Shown here: one piece after another, positions 22,001-30,932 of the stretch
Layout of the letters: every line of letters starts with the position of its first letter
How positions within the stretch are numbered: the first letter of the stretch is position 1
Assembly: GCA_017854795.1 (NCBI GenBank)
Contig: JAFMHB010000013.1
Location: 1 to 64,000 of the forward strand
Direction of reading: 5' to 3'
Origin: Candidatus Nanopelagicales bacterium
GTDB taxonomy: Bacteria; Actinomycetota; Actinomycetes; S36-B12
Length of the DNA stretch: 64,000 bases
The notes under the pieces: model-generated
Seen by the model: the letters and a program-made list of their open reading frames with translations, nothing else
The model's database searches: none
What the model was told of the DNA's origin: nothing
Position numbers and translations under genes: made by a program

Positions 22001-22568
22001 GGGTGAGATTAGCCGCCATCGAGTCAAGCTTGCGCAACGCTTTCTCCTTGCGTTTGCGGTGCTTAAGCACGCCTGCAGCTTCCTCAATAAAACCGCGGCG
22101 ATCCTCTGGGGTTGCATGCAAGATCGAATCAAGCTGCCCCTGACCGACAATGACATGCATTTCACGACCGATACCAGAGTCGCTTAGCAATTCTTGGACA
22201 TCAAGTAGCCTGCATTGCTCACCATTGATTGCGTATTCAGAACCACCGTTGCGGAAGAGTGTTCGCGAAATTGTCACCTCAGCGAATTCAATTGGCAGTG
22301 CACCATCGGAGTTGTCTATCGTGAGGGAGACTTCCGCGCGACCCAATGGGGCTCGGCCTGAGGTCCCAGAGAAAATGACATCTTCCATTTTTCCGCCGCG
22401 TAAAGATTTTGCTCCTTGCTCACCCATCACCCACGCCAGTGCGTCGACCACATTCGATTTGCCGGAACCATTGGGACCCACAACACATGTAACACCGGGC
22501 TCGAACTGGAGAGAAGTCGAGGACGCAAAGGATTTGAAGCCCTTTAGGGTGAGAGATTTTAGATGCAC
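19011..22568 (-). CDS. smc: Chromosome segregation protein SMC
   Basis: ATPase of the condensin complex that loops and compacts DNA with ScpA and ScpB. Walker A GPNGSGKS (31-38) is at the N-terminus; the C-terminus has LSGGERSL and Walker B FYVLDEVEAALDD; two long coiled coils flank a hinge near residues 500-650. With the GTG at 22568 it is 1185 residues and starts as its homologues do (V/M-HLKSLTLKGFKSFAS), with an AGGATGA element upstream. The frame is also open to a TTG at 22628, which lies 6 nt after a good -10; that would add 20 residues if the transcript is leaderless. Confidence 0.95.
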   Translation of the reverse strand: MHLKSLTLKGFKSFASSTSLQFEPGVTCVVGPNGSGKSNVVDALAWVMGEQGAKSLRGGKMEDVIFSGTSGRAPLGRAEVSLTIDNSDGALPIEFAEVTISRTLFRNGGSEYAINGEQCRLLDVQELLSDSGIGREMHVIVGQGQLDSILHATPEDRRGFIEEAAGVLKHRKRKEKALRKLDSMAANLTRLNDLTAELRRALKPLGRQAEVARRATVIQSDVRDSRLRLMANDLSDLRVALEAEVADESALRQKQGEVESKIAILRERENHAEVLERELGPELVRSQETWFSLSSLRERYLGLVQLGVEKVRNLAPEPEEEQSGREPEALEAEARSLRSQEFELTRQVESLRQSLTQAELAEQGAVHALSQEVSRVADIESAQIAHRKKIDDLTASKNNVGARLETREAELTRLAAQIEEAKERSQVAQAQFQEVEVSVISHGAGEEGLDSEHEISQELLARADSKVRELLAQEARLDREKAASVARRDALALGLERKDGSAALVESGLEGYIGTLSSLIHVEQGYETAVASALGNLSSAVVVSNIDLAMDALVFLKSEEAGRTNVLVAEFPAEPIRRENSAPVGRWLVDCVRVDPIVSSQVQALLNRFVVVDSLDDIRESARKNLGVSLVSRQGDSIDAGVIEGGSANSPSLLEVQAAFDQSETTLVSIEQELQKTVFELAAAKNEQEVAVKRVESALSLLHESDAELAAIAEKLGALGQLSRNALSEAERLEAAMLSAQAAHERDRDLLAGLALELETLEDFDVPAVGEDQREALEQALANARAHVVDSRLAVRTAEERVRAIGERAVALERDAHSERNARIAAIERRERRAAALIVAQALLTGAKVALTYTETSVTLAQRARTQAEVLKKERDAELLFVRGEIRTLVDVLENLKDSVHRDEVARAEQRMRIEALEVKALEDFGIASDELVAEYGPTQLVPPSAVAPGDEIDPDAPLPEPYPFVREEQEKRLKAAEKQLAILGKVNPLALEEYSAMEERQKFLTEQLEDLKKTRDDLLDIVKEVDSRVEQVFTEAYREIEREFEGVFSRLFPGGEGRLILTDPSNMLTTGVDVEARPPGKKVKRLSLLSGGERSLTAVAFLVALFKARPSPFYVLDEVEAALDDVNLGRLIDIIEELRSSSQLIVITHQKRTMEIADALYGVSMRGDGVTQIIGQRLREVEPA

Positions 22569-22634
22569 GGCGCGATAGTCATCCTGTCGATTTGGCACGT
22601 CCCCAGATATTCCTAGGAACATGCGCAAGGTTAG

Positions 22635-22663
22635 ATATTAAGCCTGATCCTATCGGTGAACAA
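22635..22663 (-). promoter_or_regulatory. Predicted smc-ftsY promoter
   Basis: On the minus strand TTGTTC (22663-22658), a 17-nt spacer and TAATAT (22640-22635) form a sigma-70-type promoter in the 102-nt gap between mutM and smc. Transcription should begin near 22628, the TTG of the longest smc frame. Confidence 0.5.
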
Positions 22664-22670
22664 TGTCGTA

Positions 22671-23519
22671 TTACGGCAGCAACCACGGGGGCTGACATGT
22701 AGGGCAATGAAAACTTGATCGATTCATAAACTTGCTTCTCGTAATGGGATTCCCGCAGCGTTCACAAGGCTCTCCTTCGCGTCCATAGACCGACAATGAA
22801 CGCGAAAAATAACCAGATTCGCCATTGACGTTCACGTATAAACTGTCAAAACTTGTACCCCCTGCAACAAGCGCCTCACTCATCACTTTTGTAACAGCCG
22901 TCACGATTTGCAAGGCGGCCGATCTATCAAGTAGTTCGCATGGGGTGGTTCCGTCGAGTCCGACTCGCCACAAGCACTCATCGGCATAAATGTTCCCGAT
23001 TCCGGAAATGAGATTTTGATCAAGCAAGGCTCTCTTGACCTGAGTCGACCGTTTCACGAGGGAATCTGCGAAATGATGAACGTCGAATTGCGGATCGAAA
23101 GGATCTTTTGCGATGTGAGTGATTACAGACGGTTCCCCATTCTGATCCTGATCAGAGATACGCATTCCCCCAAATGTGCGCTGATCCACAAACTCGAAAT
23201 AGGAATCCGGTTCTCCCATGCGAATCACATTCCAATCAACTCGAACATGTGGATGCCCTGAAGGTAATTCATTGACTCGGATCTGGCCACTCATGCCGAG
23301 ATGAATCATGAGAACAAATGATCGATCGAGTTCTAGCCACATGTATTTGCCACGGCGGGCAACTCGCAAAATTGTGGCACCCTCAAGTTGATGGGCTAGG
23401 TCCCCGTCATTTTGGCGAACGGCTCGTTTATGGTGAATGCGCACCGCGCCTATTTTGGTGCCCATTATTAGCTTTTGTAGGCCCGCACGGACCACTTCGA
23501 CTTCAGGGAGTTCGGGCAT
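22671..23519 (-). CDS. mutM: Formamidopyrimidine-DNA glycosylase (Fpg/MutM)
   Basis: Base-excision repair enzyme that removes 8-oxoguanine and formamidopyrimidines. The 282-residue protein starts with MPELPEVE, so the catalytic P2 and E3 are present; [15 protein letters not shown] is the helix-two-turn-helix region and the C-terminal zinc finger has two CxxC pairs (CERC, CPTC). Its start overlaps the end of rnc by 17 nt, the usual rnc-mutM-smc-ftsY order in Actinobacteria. Confidence 0.97.
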   Translation of the reverse strand: MPELPEVEVVRAGLQKLIMGTKIGAVRIHHKRAVRQNDGDLAHQLEGATILRVARRGKYMWLELDRSFVLMIHLGMSGQIRVNELPSGHPHVRVDWNVIRMGEPDSYFEFVDQRTFGGMRISDQDQNGEPSVITHIAKDPFDPQFDVHHFADSLVKRSTQVKRALLDQNLISGIGNIYADECLWRVGLDGTTPCELLDRSAALQIVTAVTKVMSEALVAGGTSFDSLYVNVNGESGYFSRSLSVYGREGEPCERCGNPITRSKFMNRSSFHCPTCQPPWLLP

Positions 23520-24255
23520 GGGGAAACCGATTTAATAACTCACCATAGGCTTGTTCTGCTGCAATCTGCTCAGCCGCTTTTTTCGAACTTCCTATGCCAA
23601 ATCCGAGATTCTCGCCCGCTATTTGGGCGTGTGCCGCAAACTCTTTTGCGTGATCAGGTCCTGAATCAGTGACGAGATAGGTGGGCAAGGTCAACTCCAA
23701 TACCCCGCAGATTTCCTGCAAGGACGTCTTCCAATCCAATCCAGCGCCCAATTCTGAAGCAGCCCGAATCATGGGGTCGAAGATTCTATGAATGAATCCG
23801 CCAGCTGCAGCAATTCCGCCGGACAGGTAGATCGCTCCGATCACTGCTTCCAAAGAGTCAGCCAAAATGGATGTCTTATCACTGCCGCCCGAGCTAATTT
23901 CACCGCGGCCCAACCTGATGTATTGTCCAAGTCCAAGACTTCGAGCAACCTCCGCTAAAGCTTGAGAATTGACAACTGATGCCCGCATTCGAGCTAGGGA
24001 TCCTTCTGGGAGATCGGGAAACTCGCGGTAAAGAAAATCAGTCACAACTATGCCTAGGACTGAATCGCCCAGAAACTCAAGTCTTTCGTTTGTAGGAATC
24101 CCACCGTTTTCATAAGAGAAAGACCTGTGAATGAGGGCAAGCTCCAACAAATCTAATTCACACTCACAATCGAGCACCGAGAGAAGTGTGACTAGCGAAG
24201 GCTGTCCTGCTTCCATTGCGAGCAATAACTCCCCAGTTGGATTCCGATAGCCCAA
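23503..24255 (-). CDS. rnc: Ribonuclease III
   Basis: Cuts double-stranded RNA in rRNA processing and mRNA decay. The 250-residue protein has the catalytic signature [12 protein letters not shown] (E57, D64), [12 protein letters not shown] with the second acidic pair, and a C-terminal dsRNA-binding domain (about 175-240, [12 protein letters not shown] and [14 protein letters not shown]). It follows rpmF by 6 nt. Confidence 0.96.
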   Translation of the reverse strand: MGYRNPTGELLLAMEAGQPSLVTLLSVLDCECELDLLELALIHRSFSYENGGIPTNERLEFLGDSVLGIVVTDFLYREFPDLPEGSLARMRASVVNSQALAEVARSLGLGQYIRLGRGEISSGGSDKTSILADSLEAVIGAIYLSGGIAAAGGFIHRIFDPMIRAASELGAGLDWKTSLQEICGVLELTLPTYLVTDSGPDHAKEFAAHAQIAGENLGFGIGSSKKAAEQIAAEQAYGELLNRFPHARTP

Positions 24256-24261
24256 GACCTA

Positions 24262-24435
24262 CTAAACGTCGAGAACGCGGCGCTTTGCGTATGTGCCACA
24301 TGTTGGGCAAGCGGTGTGTGAGAGACGCTTTTCTTTGCAACGAACGCAGATTACAAGATTAGGCGCAACGGCTTTCCACTGTGACCGACGATGACGGGTA
24401 TTCGATCGCGAGGTTTTCCGCTTGGGAACTGGCAC
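24262..24435 (-). CDS. rpmF: 50S ribosomal protein L32 (zinc-binding form)
   Basis: 57-residue large-subunit protein. I start it at the GTG at 24435 because GAGG lies 5 nt upstream and the product then begins [17 protein letters not shown], as L32 does; a TTG 15 nt further up is less likely. C30, C33, C43 and C46 form the zinc ribbon, so this is the zinc-dependent form rather than the zinc-free paralogue used in zinc starvation. Follows the yceD gene, its usual partner. Confidence 0.95.
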   Translation of the reverse strand: MPVPKRKTSRSNTRHRRSQWKAVAPNLVICVRCKEKRLSHTACPTCGTYAKRRVLDV

Positions 24436-24525
24436 TGGATCCTCTTTCAAGTAGTGGTTGCACTCGTTTGCGCAGTGAAGTATCGCACTAGTGCTATTTG
24501 TTCAAGCCTAAGGGGTCAGTTTGAT

Positions 24526-25122
24526 CTATCCTGCAGGGTCAGGCTCGGGTGAATCCAATAGCCCCTCGAGGGCAGCCCACCGTTGATCTCGGATCTCGTG
24601 GTCATGGGGAGCGTCCTCAAGTTTTTCACCACACTGCTGGCAAATCCCCAAACAGTCTGGCTGACACAGTGGTGAGAGCGGAAGATCTAGCACAATTGCG
24701 TCACGAACTACTTCAAGTAAATCCAGACTGTCGTCGTGAACATAGAAGACCGTCGACTCATCAGATTCATCCTGGACGGCCGGAATTACGCGTCCACGTG
24801 AGTCTGTTTCTTCATAGAGGAAGAGCTCGGTCACGTGAGCTTCATCGGTCCACATGAAGGACTCCAGACACCTGGCGCACTCAGCTTCCACTTCATATTC
24901 GAAATCAAGATTAACCAAAACGCCATCAAGTACTGACTCAATGCGGATGTCTGCAGGCATCTTGCTCCCTGGCACAAGTCGGGCCATGCCAACTTCGAGT
25001 TCTGCCGGGGCAACGAATTCCAGTGGTGACTCCCACATATTTCCTGGCCTACGCTGCAAATGCGTTAGCGATACGTGAAATGAACCTGGTTCAACAGGAG
25101 AATAAGTTGACATCAAAATCAC
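24526..25122 (-). CDS. yceD: DUF177 / YceD family protein
   Basis: 198-residue cytoplasmic protein of the family almost always found next to rpmF; homologues are linked to 23S rRNA levels and large-subunit assembly, but the mechanism is not settled. Conserved parts seen: a CARCLE motif near 84, the LPLSPLCQPDCLGICQQCG cysteine cluster and DQRWAALEGL near the C-terminus. Its start overlaps the stop of the DivIVA-like gene by one base. A second ATG 9 nt downstream is possible. Confidence 0.9.
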   Translation of the reverse strand: MILMSTYSPVEPGSFHVSLTHLQRRPGNMWESPLEFVAPAELEVGMARLVPGSKMPADIRIESVLDGVLVNLDFEYEVEAECARCLESFMWTDEAHVTELFLYEETDSRGRVIPAVQDESDESTVFYVHDDSLDLLEVVRDAIVLDLPLSPLCQPDCLGICQQCGEKLEDAPHDHEIRDQRWAALEGLLDSPEPDPAG

Positions 25123-25643
25123 TACTCCGTTTGTGCATCAAAAAAATCAGAGCCTTGACTCACGTCGGGAGCCAACTCTTGGTACATCTGACTTCGTAGA
25201 CGCTCACGACCCCGATCCACCGTTTGTAGTGTCTTTTGTAGAGTAATCTCAAAGGTTGCTAATTTGGCATCGATGTAGTCATCCGTTTCAACCCGCATTT
25301 GCTGGGTCTGCGCGGCCACTTCGCTTCGAAGAGCGCTCGCTTCCTCAACGGCGGTCAAATAGACCTCGTGTTCGGACACAAGTGAGTCAGCAGTTGCTCT
25401 CGCCTGAGCAAGAATCCGATCTGCCTCACGGCGCCCATCTTGAACTACGGCCTCTCGGTCTGCCAACAGTTCGTCAGCCCGATACACCGACTCTGGCATG
25501 AGTTGACGGATCTCTTCGATGATGTCGAGTACCTGCGACCGATTCACAATGCACGAAGCCGATAGCGGCATGGCCTTCGCATCTTCCACCAATACGGTGA
25601 GTTCATCGAGTCTTTCCTGCACGTCCACGCTTGCTCCTGACAT
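25122..25643 (-). CDS. DivIVA-like coiled-coil protein (SepIVA-like)
   Basis: 173-residue, highly charged, helix-rich protein with long coiled coil from about 50 to 155 (repeated AD/AE heptads such as READRILAQARATADSLVSEHE) and no membrane segment. By position (rnc-rpmF-yceD-this-coaD) it matches Rv2927c/SepIVA, a DivIVA-domain protein needed for septation in mycobacteria. Sequence alone supports only a DivIVA-like coiled coil; the septation role comes from synteny. Confidence 0.75.
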   Translation of the reverse strand: MSGASVDVQERLDELTVLVEDAKAMPLSASCIVNRSQVLDIIEEIRQLMPESVYRADELLADREAVVQDGRREADRILAQARATADSLVSEHEVYLTAVEEASALRSEVAAQTQQMRVETDDYIDAKLATFEITLQKTLQTVDRGRERLRSQMYQELAPDVSQGSDFFDAQTE

Positions 25644-25677
25644 TGATTCCTGTATAGCGACTAAGAAAACCGCTAGG

Positions 25678-26166
25678 TCATATTGTGCTGGATATTTTGA
25701 TTTCTAAGCGTTTCAACACGACTTCAGGCACCAGACCAATGACATTTCCACCATGAGTGGCGACTTCTTTTACCAAACTTGACGACAGATAACTGTATAG
25801 CGGATTGGTCGAGATGAAGCATGTTTCCACCTGGGTTAGCCGGTAGTTCATCTGAGCCATCTGGAGTTCGTAGTCAAAATCACTGACTGCCCTCAGACCT
25901 TTCACAATCGCATTTACATTGTGGTCGCGGCAATAATCAACCAGCAGCCCATAAAAGGAATCCACAGAAACATTCGGCAAATGTGCCGTTGCTTCTGTGA
26001 GCATCTCTATTCGCTCCTCCAGAGTGAACAATGAAGATTTATTCTTGTTAATCAGAACTGCCACGATTACTTGGTCTGACATTCGAGATGCCCGCTCAAA
26101 GACATCGAGGTGCCCCATAGTTACCGGGTCAAATGAACCAGGGCATACCGCAACTCGCATCTGCAT
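25678..26166 (-). CDS. coaD: Phosphopantetheine adenylyltransferase
   Basis: Fourth step of coenzyme A synthesis: joins ATP and 4'-phosphopantetheine to dephospho-CoA. The 162-residue protein has the nucleotidyltransferase motif GSFDPVTMGH (TxGH) at 10-19 and the C-terminal SSSLVKEVA motif. Normal length. It lies 3 nt after rsmD, a common rsmD-coaD pair. Confidence 0.96.
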   Translation of the reverse strand: MQMRVAVCPGSFDPVTMGHLDVFERASRMSDQVIVAVLINKNKSSLFTLEERIEMLTEATAHLPNVSVDSFYGLLVDYCRDHNVNAIVKGLRAVSDFDYELQMAQMNYRLTQVETCFISTNPLYSYLSSSLVKEVATHGGNVIGLVPEVVLKRLEIKISSTI

Positions 26167-26169
26167 TCC

Positions 26170-26745
26170 TCACGTAATCGGATCCGTTCCCACCTGACCG
26201 TACCAAAGTTTAGAGTCGCCATAAGAACGTTCCCATGTAAGTGGCACAACTTTCGGCGAAACCTGGGCAAAGGGCGAAACTGACCGCGCTCCGCGCTCAC
26301 AAATGAGTAGCGCCCCAGCGAGCTCCTCTGTTTCACATATTTTTGACAAATATTGTTGAACTTGGGCATCAGAGTGAGCATATGGCGGATCCAAAAAAAG
26401 GATGCTGACCTCGAATGTGGGAACCCATGAATACGCGTCAGTGCTGGCGAGTTGAACTTCTAAACCAGAGCGCGAAGAATTATTCTGAATAATGGAGCGG
26501 GCTTTTGCGTCATTTTCGACGAGGACTACCTGCCGCGCCCCACGACTTTTGGCTTCAAGACCCACCGCGCCAGATCCAGAGAAAAGGTCTACGAAGTTCA
26601 CTTGGGTCCACTCAGCATTCCTTTTGGCCAGATGGGAATTAATGGTCGAGAACATTGCCTCCCTTAACCGATCGGATGTAGGGCGCGTTCCGACGAGGGG
26701 AACCTGCAGCTTTCGACCACGAGCGGATCCTGAAATGATTCTCAT
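26170..26745 (-). CDS. rsmD: 16S rRNA (guanine-N2)-methyltransferase RsmD
   Basis: Methylates G966 (E. coli numbering) of 16S rRNA. The 191-residue protein has RIISGSARGRKL at the start, the S-adenosylmethionine motif VDLFSGSGAVGLEAKSRGA and the catalytic LDPPY. Starts on the last base of recG, so translation is coupled. Confidence 0.95.
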   Translation of the reverse strand: MRIISGSARGRKLQVPLVGTRPTSDRLREAMFSTINSHLAKRNAEWTQVNFVDLFSGSGAVGLEAKSRGARQVVLVENDAKARSIIQNNSSRSGLEVQLASTDAYSWVPTFEVSILFLDPPYAHSDAQVQQYLSKICETEELAGALLICERGARSVSPFAQVSPKVVPLTWERSYGDSKLWYGQVGTDPIT

Positions 26746-28919
26746 TAGGCCTTTTCTAAATTCTGTGCACGTGCAATTTCAAAGGAGTCAATCGCCTGAA
26801 GTACTGAATCCCAACTATTGCCTTCGTACAACTCTTCGATTTCAATTCGTACGGTCTCAATGAAGTCTAGGTCATCAATTATTTTCAGGAGTCGTAGCGA
26901 ACTCAGCGCCCCAGATTGATCCTGTCCAAGGACGTCGCCTTCGCCGCGAATTTCAAGATCCTTCTGGGAGAGTATGAATCCATCACGCGAATCACGCATT
27001 GCACTTAGCCGATCAGTTGATGCGGAGCTGTATGAAAAGCCATGAACAAGGATGCACAGCCCCGGTAATGAACCACGACCAATACGCCCCCGTAGTTGAT
27101 GCAGTTGTGACATTCCGAATCTCTCGGCGTTGAGCACCACCATCATGGTTGCTTCGGGGATGTCGACTCCCACCTCGATTACCGTTGTTGCAATCAAGAC
27201 GTCAATGTTGGGCCCTTCCAATCCACCGAAACGATGCATTATTTCTTGCTTGTTGTGTGAGTCCAATCCACCGTGCAACATTGCAAATTCGATGTGCGGA
27301 AATTGTCTGGTTAGTGATTCATACGTTTCCTCGACTGAAGCCAGCGGCTCGGGCTGCGGGGTCTTCACTTGTGACGTCTTAACTTTTTTAGGATCAACTT
27401 CCGATCGAGAAATGGTTGGACAAACTACGAAGACTTTGTTCCCAGCAGCGACTTCCTCGGCCATTCGCTCCCACACCCGCAACACGCTTCGAGGCATTCC
27501 TGAAGTCGATACGAGGTGAGTCTGCACTTCTGCTCGCAAGGATGGTGACTCTGTCAAGGTTGAAACGTCCAGATCCCCAAAGATCGTGAGGGCCACAGTT
27601 CGCGGAATCGGAGTCGCCGTCATGACCAACAAATGCGGACGCAGTTCGCCTTTGCCTTTCGTGAGCATGACCGCACGTTGCTCCACACCGAAGCGATGTT
27701 GCTCATCTATGACGATGAGCCCTAAATCAAAAAAATGCACCTTTTCTTCCAGCAGTGCGTGCGTCCCAACAAGGATGTCAAGGTCTCCACTTTGTGCATT
27801 GAGGAGCACCTGACGCCTCGTTGCCACTGGCATGGCTCCCGTAAGAAGGTCAACACGAATCGTTCGCGAAGTAACCCCCTTCAGAAACCTTTGAAGGGAC
27901 TCAAGGTGCTGAACGGCCAGCACCTCCGTCGGAGCGAGCAAAGCCACTTGACCTCCTGAAGAAATCACGTCAAGCATTGCGCGGATTGAAACGATTGTCT
28001 TACCACTACCCACGTCACCTTGCAACAGTCTTGTCATGGGAATGCTTCTTGCTAGGTCCTGGGCGATTTCCTTACCTACTTCACGTTGGCCCTGTGTCAA
28101 CTCAAATGGAAGGGAGTTATCAAATTCAGAGAGGACCACCCCGTCTGATCCATTTCGAGCATGAGCAATCGCTGCTTTCGCTTGACTTTTTCGCTGGCGC
28201 ATCAGTGCGAGCAAAATAAATGCTTCTTCATATTTAATCCGCTGAGTCGCCCGAACAATTTCATCATGATCTTTAGGTTGATGAATTGCATGAAGGGATT
28301 CGAGTTTGGTCATAAAACCATGTTTGGCGACAAGTTCTGCTGGAATTGGGTCCATAAGTTCATTCGCTGAAGTCAGGACAACGTCAATGGCCGCCTGAAT
28401 TTGCCACGAAGCCAGGTCCTGAGAACTTGGATAGACGGAGATGATCTCCCCCGTGAAGTTCGTGATTGCATCAGTTTCCTGTGAAATATCCAGCCCAATG
28501 TCGGCGAAGAGTGCAAATTTTGGGTGTGTCAGTGTTCTCACGCCTCGGTACTCAGATACCGTCCCTGCGAACAACCCGCTTCGGCCCACCTTCAAATCCT
28601 TCTCACGCCATTTCTGGTTGAAGAATGTGAGCTCTATGAAGTCAAGGCCGTCAGTGACTTTCACAACCAGAATGAAGCCACGCTTTTGGGTCATGCGTCG
28701 GGTCTCAACGCTATGAATGGTGGCCATAATTGTTACGGGGACTCCCACCTCCACATTACTGAAAGTTGTGAGCCTTCCTCTGTCAATGTATCTCCGCGGA
28801 TAGTGATTAAGAAGCTCCCCTGCTCGGGTGATTCCGAAAGCCTTTTCCAGACTTGCGGCACTTTTTCCACCAATGAGTTCCTTGAGGGATGTACTCAAAA
28901 AACTATCAATCCCACTCAC
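26745..28919 (-). CDS. recG: ATP-dependent DNA helicase RecG
   Basis: Branch-migration helicase that regresses stalled replication forks. The protein has the wedge (OB-fold) domain (about 50-160), Walker A GDVGSGKT (about 301-308), a DEQH box (VIDEQHRFG), and the helicase motifs QLRGRIGRG in the C-terminal half. The frame runs to 28982, but the GTG at 28919 sits one base after the stop of the FakA-like gene (TAG-C-GTG) and gives a normal 724 residues. Confidence 0.95.
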   Translation of the reverse strand: MSGIDSFLSTSLKELIGGKSAASLEKAFGITRAGELLNHYPRRYIDRGRLTTFSNVEVGVPVTIMATIHSVETRRMTQKRGFILVVKVTDGLDFIELTFFNQKWREKDLKVGRSGLFAGTVSEYRGVRTLTHPKFALFADIGLDISQETDAITNFTGEIISVYPSSQDLASWQIQAAIDVVLTSANELMDPIPAELVAKHGFMTKLESLHAIHQPKDHDEIVRATQRIKYEEAFILLALMRQRKSQAKAAIAHARNGSDGVVLSEFDNSLPFELTQGQREVGKEIAQDLARSIPMTRLLQGDVGSGKTIVSIRAMLDVISSGGQVALLAPTEVLAVQHLESLQRFLKGVTSRTIRVDLLTGAMPVATRRQVLLNAQSGDLDILVGTHALLEEKVHFFDLGLIVIDEQHRFGVEQRAVMLTKGKGELRPHLLVMTATPIPRTVALTIFGDLDVSTLTESPSLRAEVQTHLVSTSGMPRSVLRVWERMAEEVAAGNKVFVVCPTISRSEVDPKKVKTSQVKTPQPEPLASVEETYESLTRQFPHIEFAMLHGGLDSHNKQEIMHRFGGLEGPNIDVLIATTVIEVGVDIPEATMMVVLNAERFGMSQLHQLRGRIGRGSLPGLCILVHGFSYSSASTDRLSAMRDSRDGFILSQKDLEIRGEGDVLGQDQSGALSSLRLLKIIDDLDFIETVRIEIEELYEGNSWDSVLQAIDSFEIARAQNLEKA

Positions 28920-28920
28920 G

Positions 28921-30552
28921 CTATTCGACCCCGAAAATGAACGGCCATAATGGCTGCTCACCTGAAACGATTTCGAGTTCAATCAAGGGATAGCTCGCTT
29001 TAACCCACGTCAGGAATAATTCAATTTCCGAGTCTGTCAATTCACTACCCGTGACAATCGTCAACAATTCAGCTCCTGGAGTGAGCATTCTGCGTACAAT
29101 TTGTTCACTTACTGTCAGGAGGTTGCTTTCAATAACACTAATTTCACCGTCGATCAGTCCGAGGTAATCACCGGATTTGCATGCACCGGCCATGGTCAAG
29201 ACATCTCGAGTGGCTCGTGTGATTGCACCGTAGCGGGTCGCACTGGCCGCCCGAGTCATCGAGACAACATCACGGTCAAATTCCAATGAGGGATCGTGGA
29301 CAGCAATAGCCGCCAAGGATTGAGTGATGGCACGACTGGGAATCACCGAGACGCGGTAGCCCATAGATCGCATGTCTGATGCTGCAATGTCGGCAACTGG
29401 ATGCGTATCGCGATCTGCAGGAAGAATAACTATTTCCCTTGCCTCACTTCCCTTGATTGCTGAGATGATCTCGGCAGCAGAGGGTTGTTGACGCGCAGGA
29501 GTGGGAATACAGGTGACTCCAAGTGACTCCAGCAGTCGCTGGACTCCTTCCCCGTGCGTGACCGCAATCAAGATGCGTGACCTAGTCTCATGCGATTCCA
29601 AATGAACTGGATTTGTGGAATGTAGGTCAAGGGCTTCAACACAAACCTGAGTCACGATCCCCCGTGTCAACCCAGCGTTTATGCATTGCGAGACCCTGTG
29701 CAATGGGACGTGTACGTGAACTTTCCACAGTGAATCAATCCCAGCAACCATCACACTCGTTCCAAGCCCCTCCAGAACATTTCGTAATTGCGCACTCTCT
29801 TTCGCCTCAAAGTGATACATCACTTCACACTCAATTTCCCCACTCTTGTTCCCCAAGGGTCCCTGTGATTGTGAATATTGGGTAACTGGGGTAACCGCAT
29901 GGTCTGTGCGCCGAGGTGTATGACCTGTCAGTACCGTGACCAATGCGTCAAGCACGACAACCAACCCACGACCTCCGGCATCAACTACACCCGCATCACG
30001 TAATTGAATCAGCAATTCTGGAGTGAGAAGTAATGAGTTGTATGCAGCGTCCGCTGCGGCAATCGCCACCTCCGCCAAATCTGCACCCCGAGATGCGACC
30101 AAAACTGCCTCTTGGGCTGAATGGGAGGCCACCGTAAGAATTGTTCCTTCGAGGGGTGAAGCGACGGCGCAATAAGCGCCGCTGGCACCCTGGGAAAGAG
30201 CATGCGCGAAGTTCTCTGGGCTTTTTGCTAACTCCGCCACCAAGTCACGCAGTAGGGCCGAAAAGATTACTCCCGAGTTTCCTCTAGCCCCCAAGATCGC
30301 CGCTCGACCGACCCCAAGGGCCGCTGCGCCGAGGTCCTCACATGGCTCAATAAATGCAGCGCAGGCGGCTTCCACTGTGAGGTACAGGTTTGTTCCCGTG
30401 TCCCCATCTGGAACGGGGAACACGTTGAGAGCATCAATTTCTTCACGCGCTGCCCGTAAGGCGTTCTGGGCCTCAACCAGCCAGGTGTGCAAGAGGGGCA
30501 GGGTGAAACTCGAAATCGGGGCAATGTTCGATTCGGTGATCGACTCTCCCAT
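28921..30552 (-). CDS. DAK2/DhaL-domain kinase-like protein (FakA/YloV family)
   Basis: 543 residues. The N-terminal DhaL-like domain has [13 protein letters not shown] (44-55), whose aspartates bind Mg-ADP in this fold, and [11 protein letters not shown]; a middle and C-terminal FakA-type region follows. In Staphylococcus FakA phosphorylates exogenous fatty acids bound by FakB; no fakB lies here. The position before recG is shared widely among Gram-positive bacteria. SD GGAGGGG is 4 nt before the ATG. The fatty-acid role is inferred from the family only. Confidence 0.85.
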   Translation of the reverse strand: MGESITESNIAPISSFTLPLLHTWLVEAQNALRAAREEIDALNVFPVPDGDTGTNLYLTVEAACAAFIEPCEDLGAAALGVGRAAILGARGNSGVIFSALLRDLVAELAKSPENFAHALSQGASGAYCAVASPLEGTILTVASHSAQEAVLVASRGADLAEVAIAAADAAYNSLLLTPELLIQLRDAGVVDAGGRGLVVVLDALVTVLTGHTPRRTDHAVTPVTQYSQSQGPLGNKSGEIECEVMYHFEAKESAQLRNVLEGLGTSVMVAGIDSLWKVHVHVPLHRVSQCINAGLTRGIVTQVCVEALDLHSTNPVHLESHETRSRILIAVTHGEGVQRLLESLGVTCIPTPARQQPSAAEIISAIKGSEAREIVILPADRDTHPVADIAASDMRSMGYRVSVIPSRAITQSLAAIAVHDPSLEFDRDVVSMTRAASATRYGAITRATRDVLTMAGACKSGDYLGLIDGEISVIESNLLTVSEQIVRRMLTPGAELLTIVTGSELTDSEIELFLTWVKASYPLIELEIVSGEQPLWPFIFGVE

Positions 30553-30693
30553 AGCCCCTCCTTCATCACATTGCAGTTGATCGGCTATTCTTCACAGGGT
30601 TTAGCACGAGGTGAGCAATCTTCTCGCATTCGACCCATATGTCCAACCGGATCCGCCTGGATCCACCTCTTTAAATTGACCGAAGGAGTCATT

Positions 30694-30885
30694 GTGGCTG
30701 CAAACTGCGATATCTGCGGAAAGAGCCCTAGCTTCGGGCATAACGTTTCCCACTCACAGCGCAAGACCAACCGTCGCTGGAATCCGAATATCCAGCGCGT
30801 TCGCGCACTGGTTGGAAAGACCCCCAAGCGTCTGAATGTATGCACCTCGTGTATCAAAGCTGGCAAAGTAGCTCGCGCTTCCTAA
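30694..30885 (+). CDS. rpmB: 50S ribosomal protein L28 (zinc-binding form)
   Basis: 63-residue large-subunit protein. Start is GTG at 30694, with GAAGGAG 4 nt upstream; longer in-frame extensions have no L28 similarity. C5/C8 (CDIC) and C50/C53 (CTSC) form the zinc site. The sequence [20 protein letters not shown] is the family core. It stands alone on the plus strand, divergent from the FakA-like gene and convergent with thiL, the usual place in Actinobacteria. Confidence 0.96.
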   Translation: MAANCDICGKSPSFGHNVSHSQRKTNRRWNPNIQRVRALVGKTPKRLNVCTSCIKAGKVARAS

Positions 30886-30932
30886 ACACCTGGCACTAAA
30901 CATTCAGCAGTAAACACTCTGTCACTCGTACG

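Noticed and set aside
19011-22568. Long open frames on the plus strand opposite smc and other large genes
   Set aside because: They are out-of-frame shadows of well identified genes, with low-complexity, arginine- and serine-rich products and no family motifs.
30631-30665. Repeated GGATCC boxes before rpmB
   Set aside because: GGATCC-GCCT-GGATCC is short and has no clear link to a promoter; probably chance.
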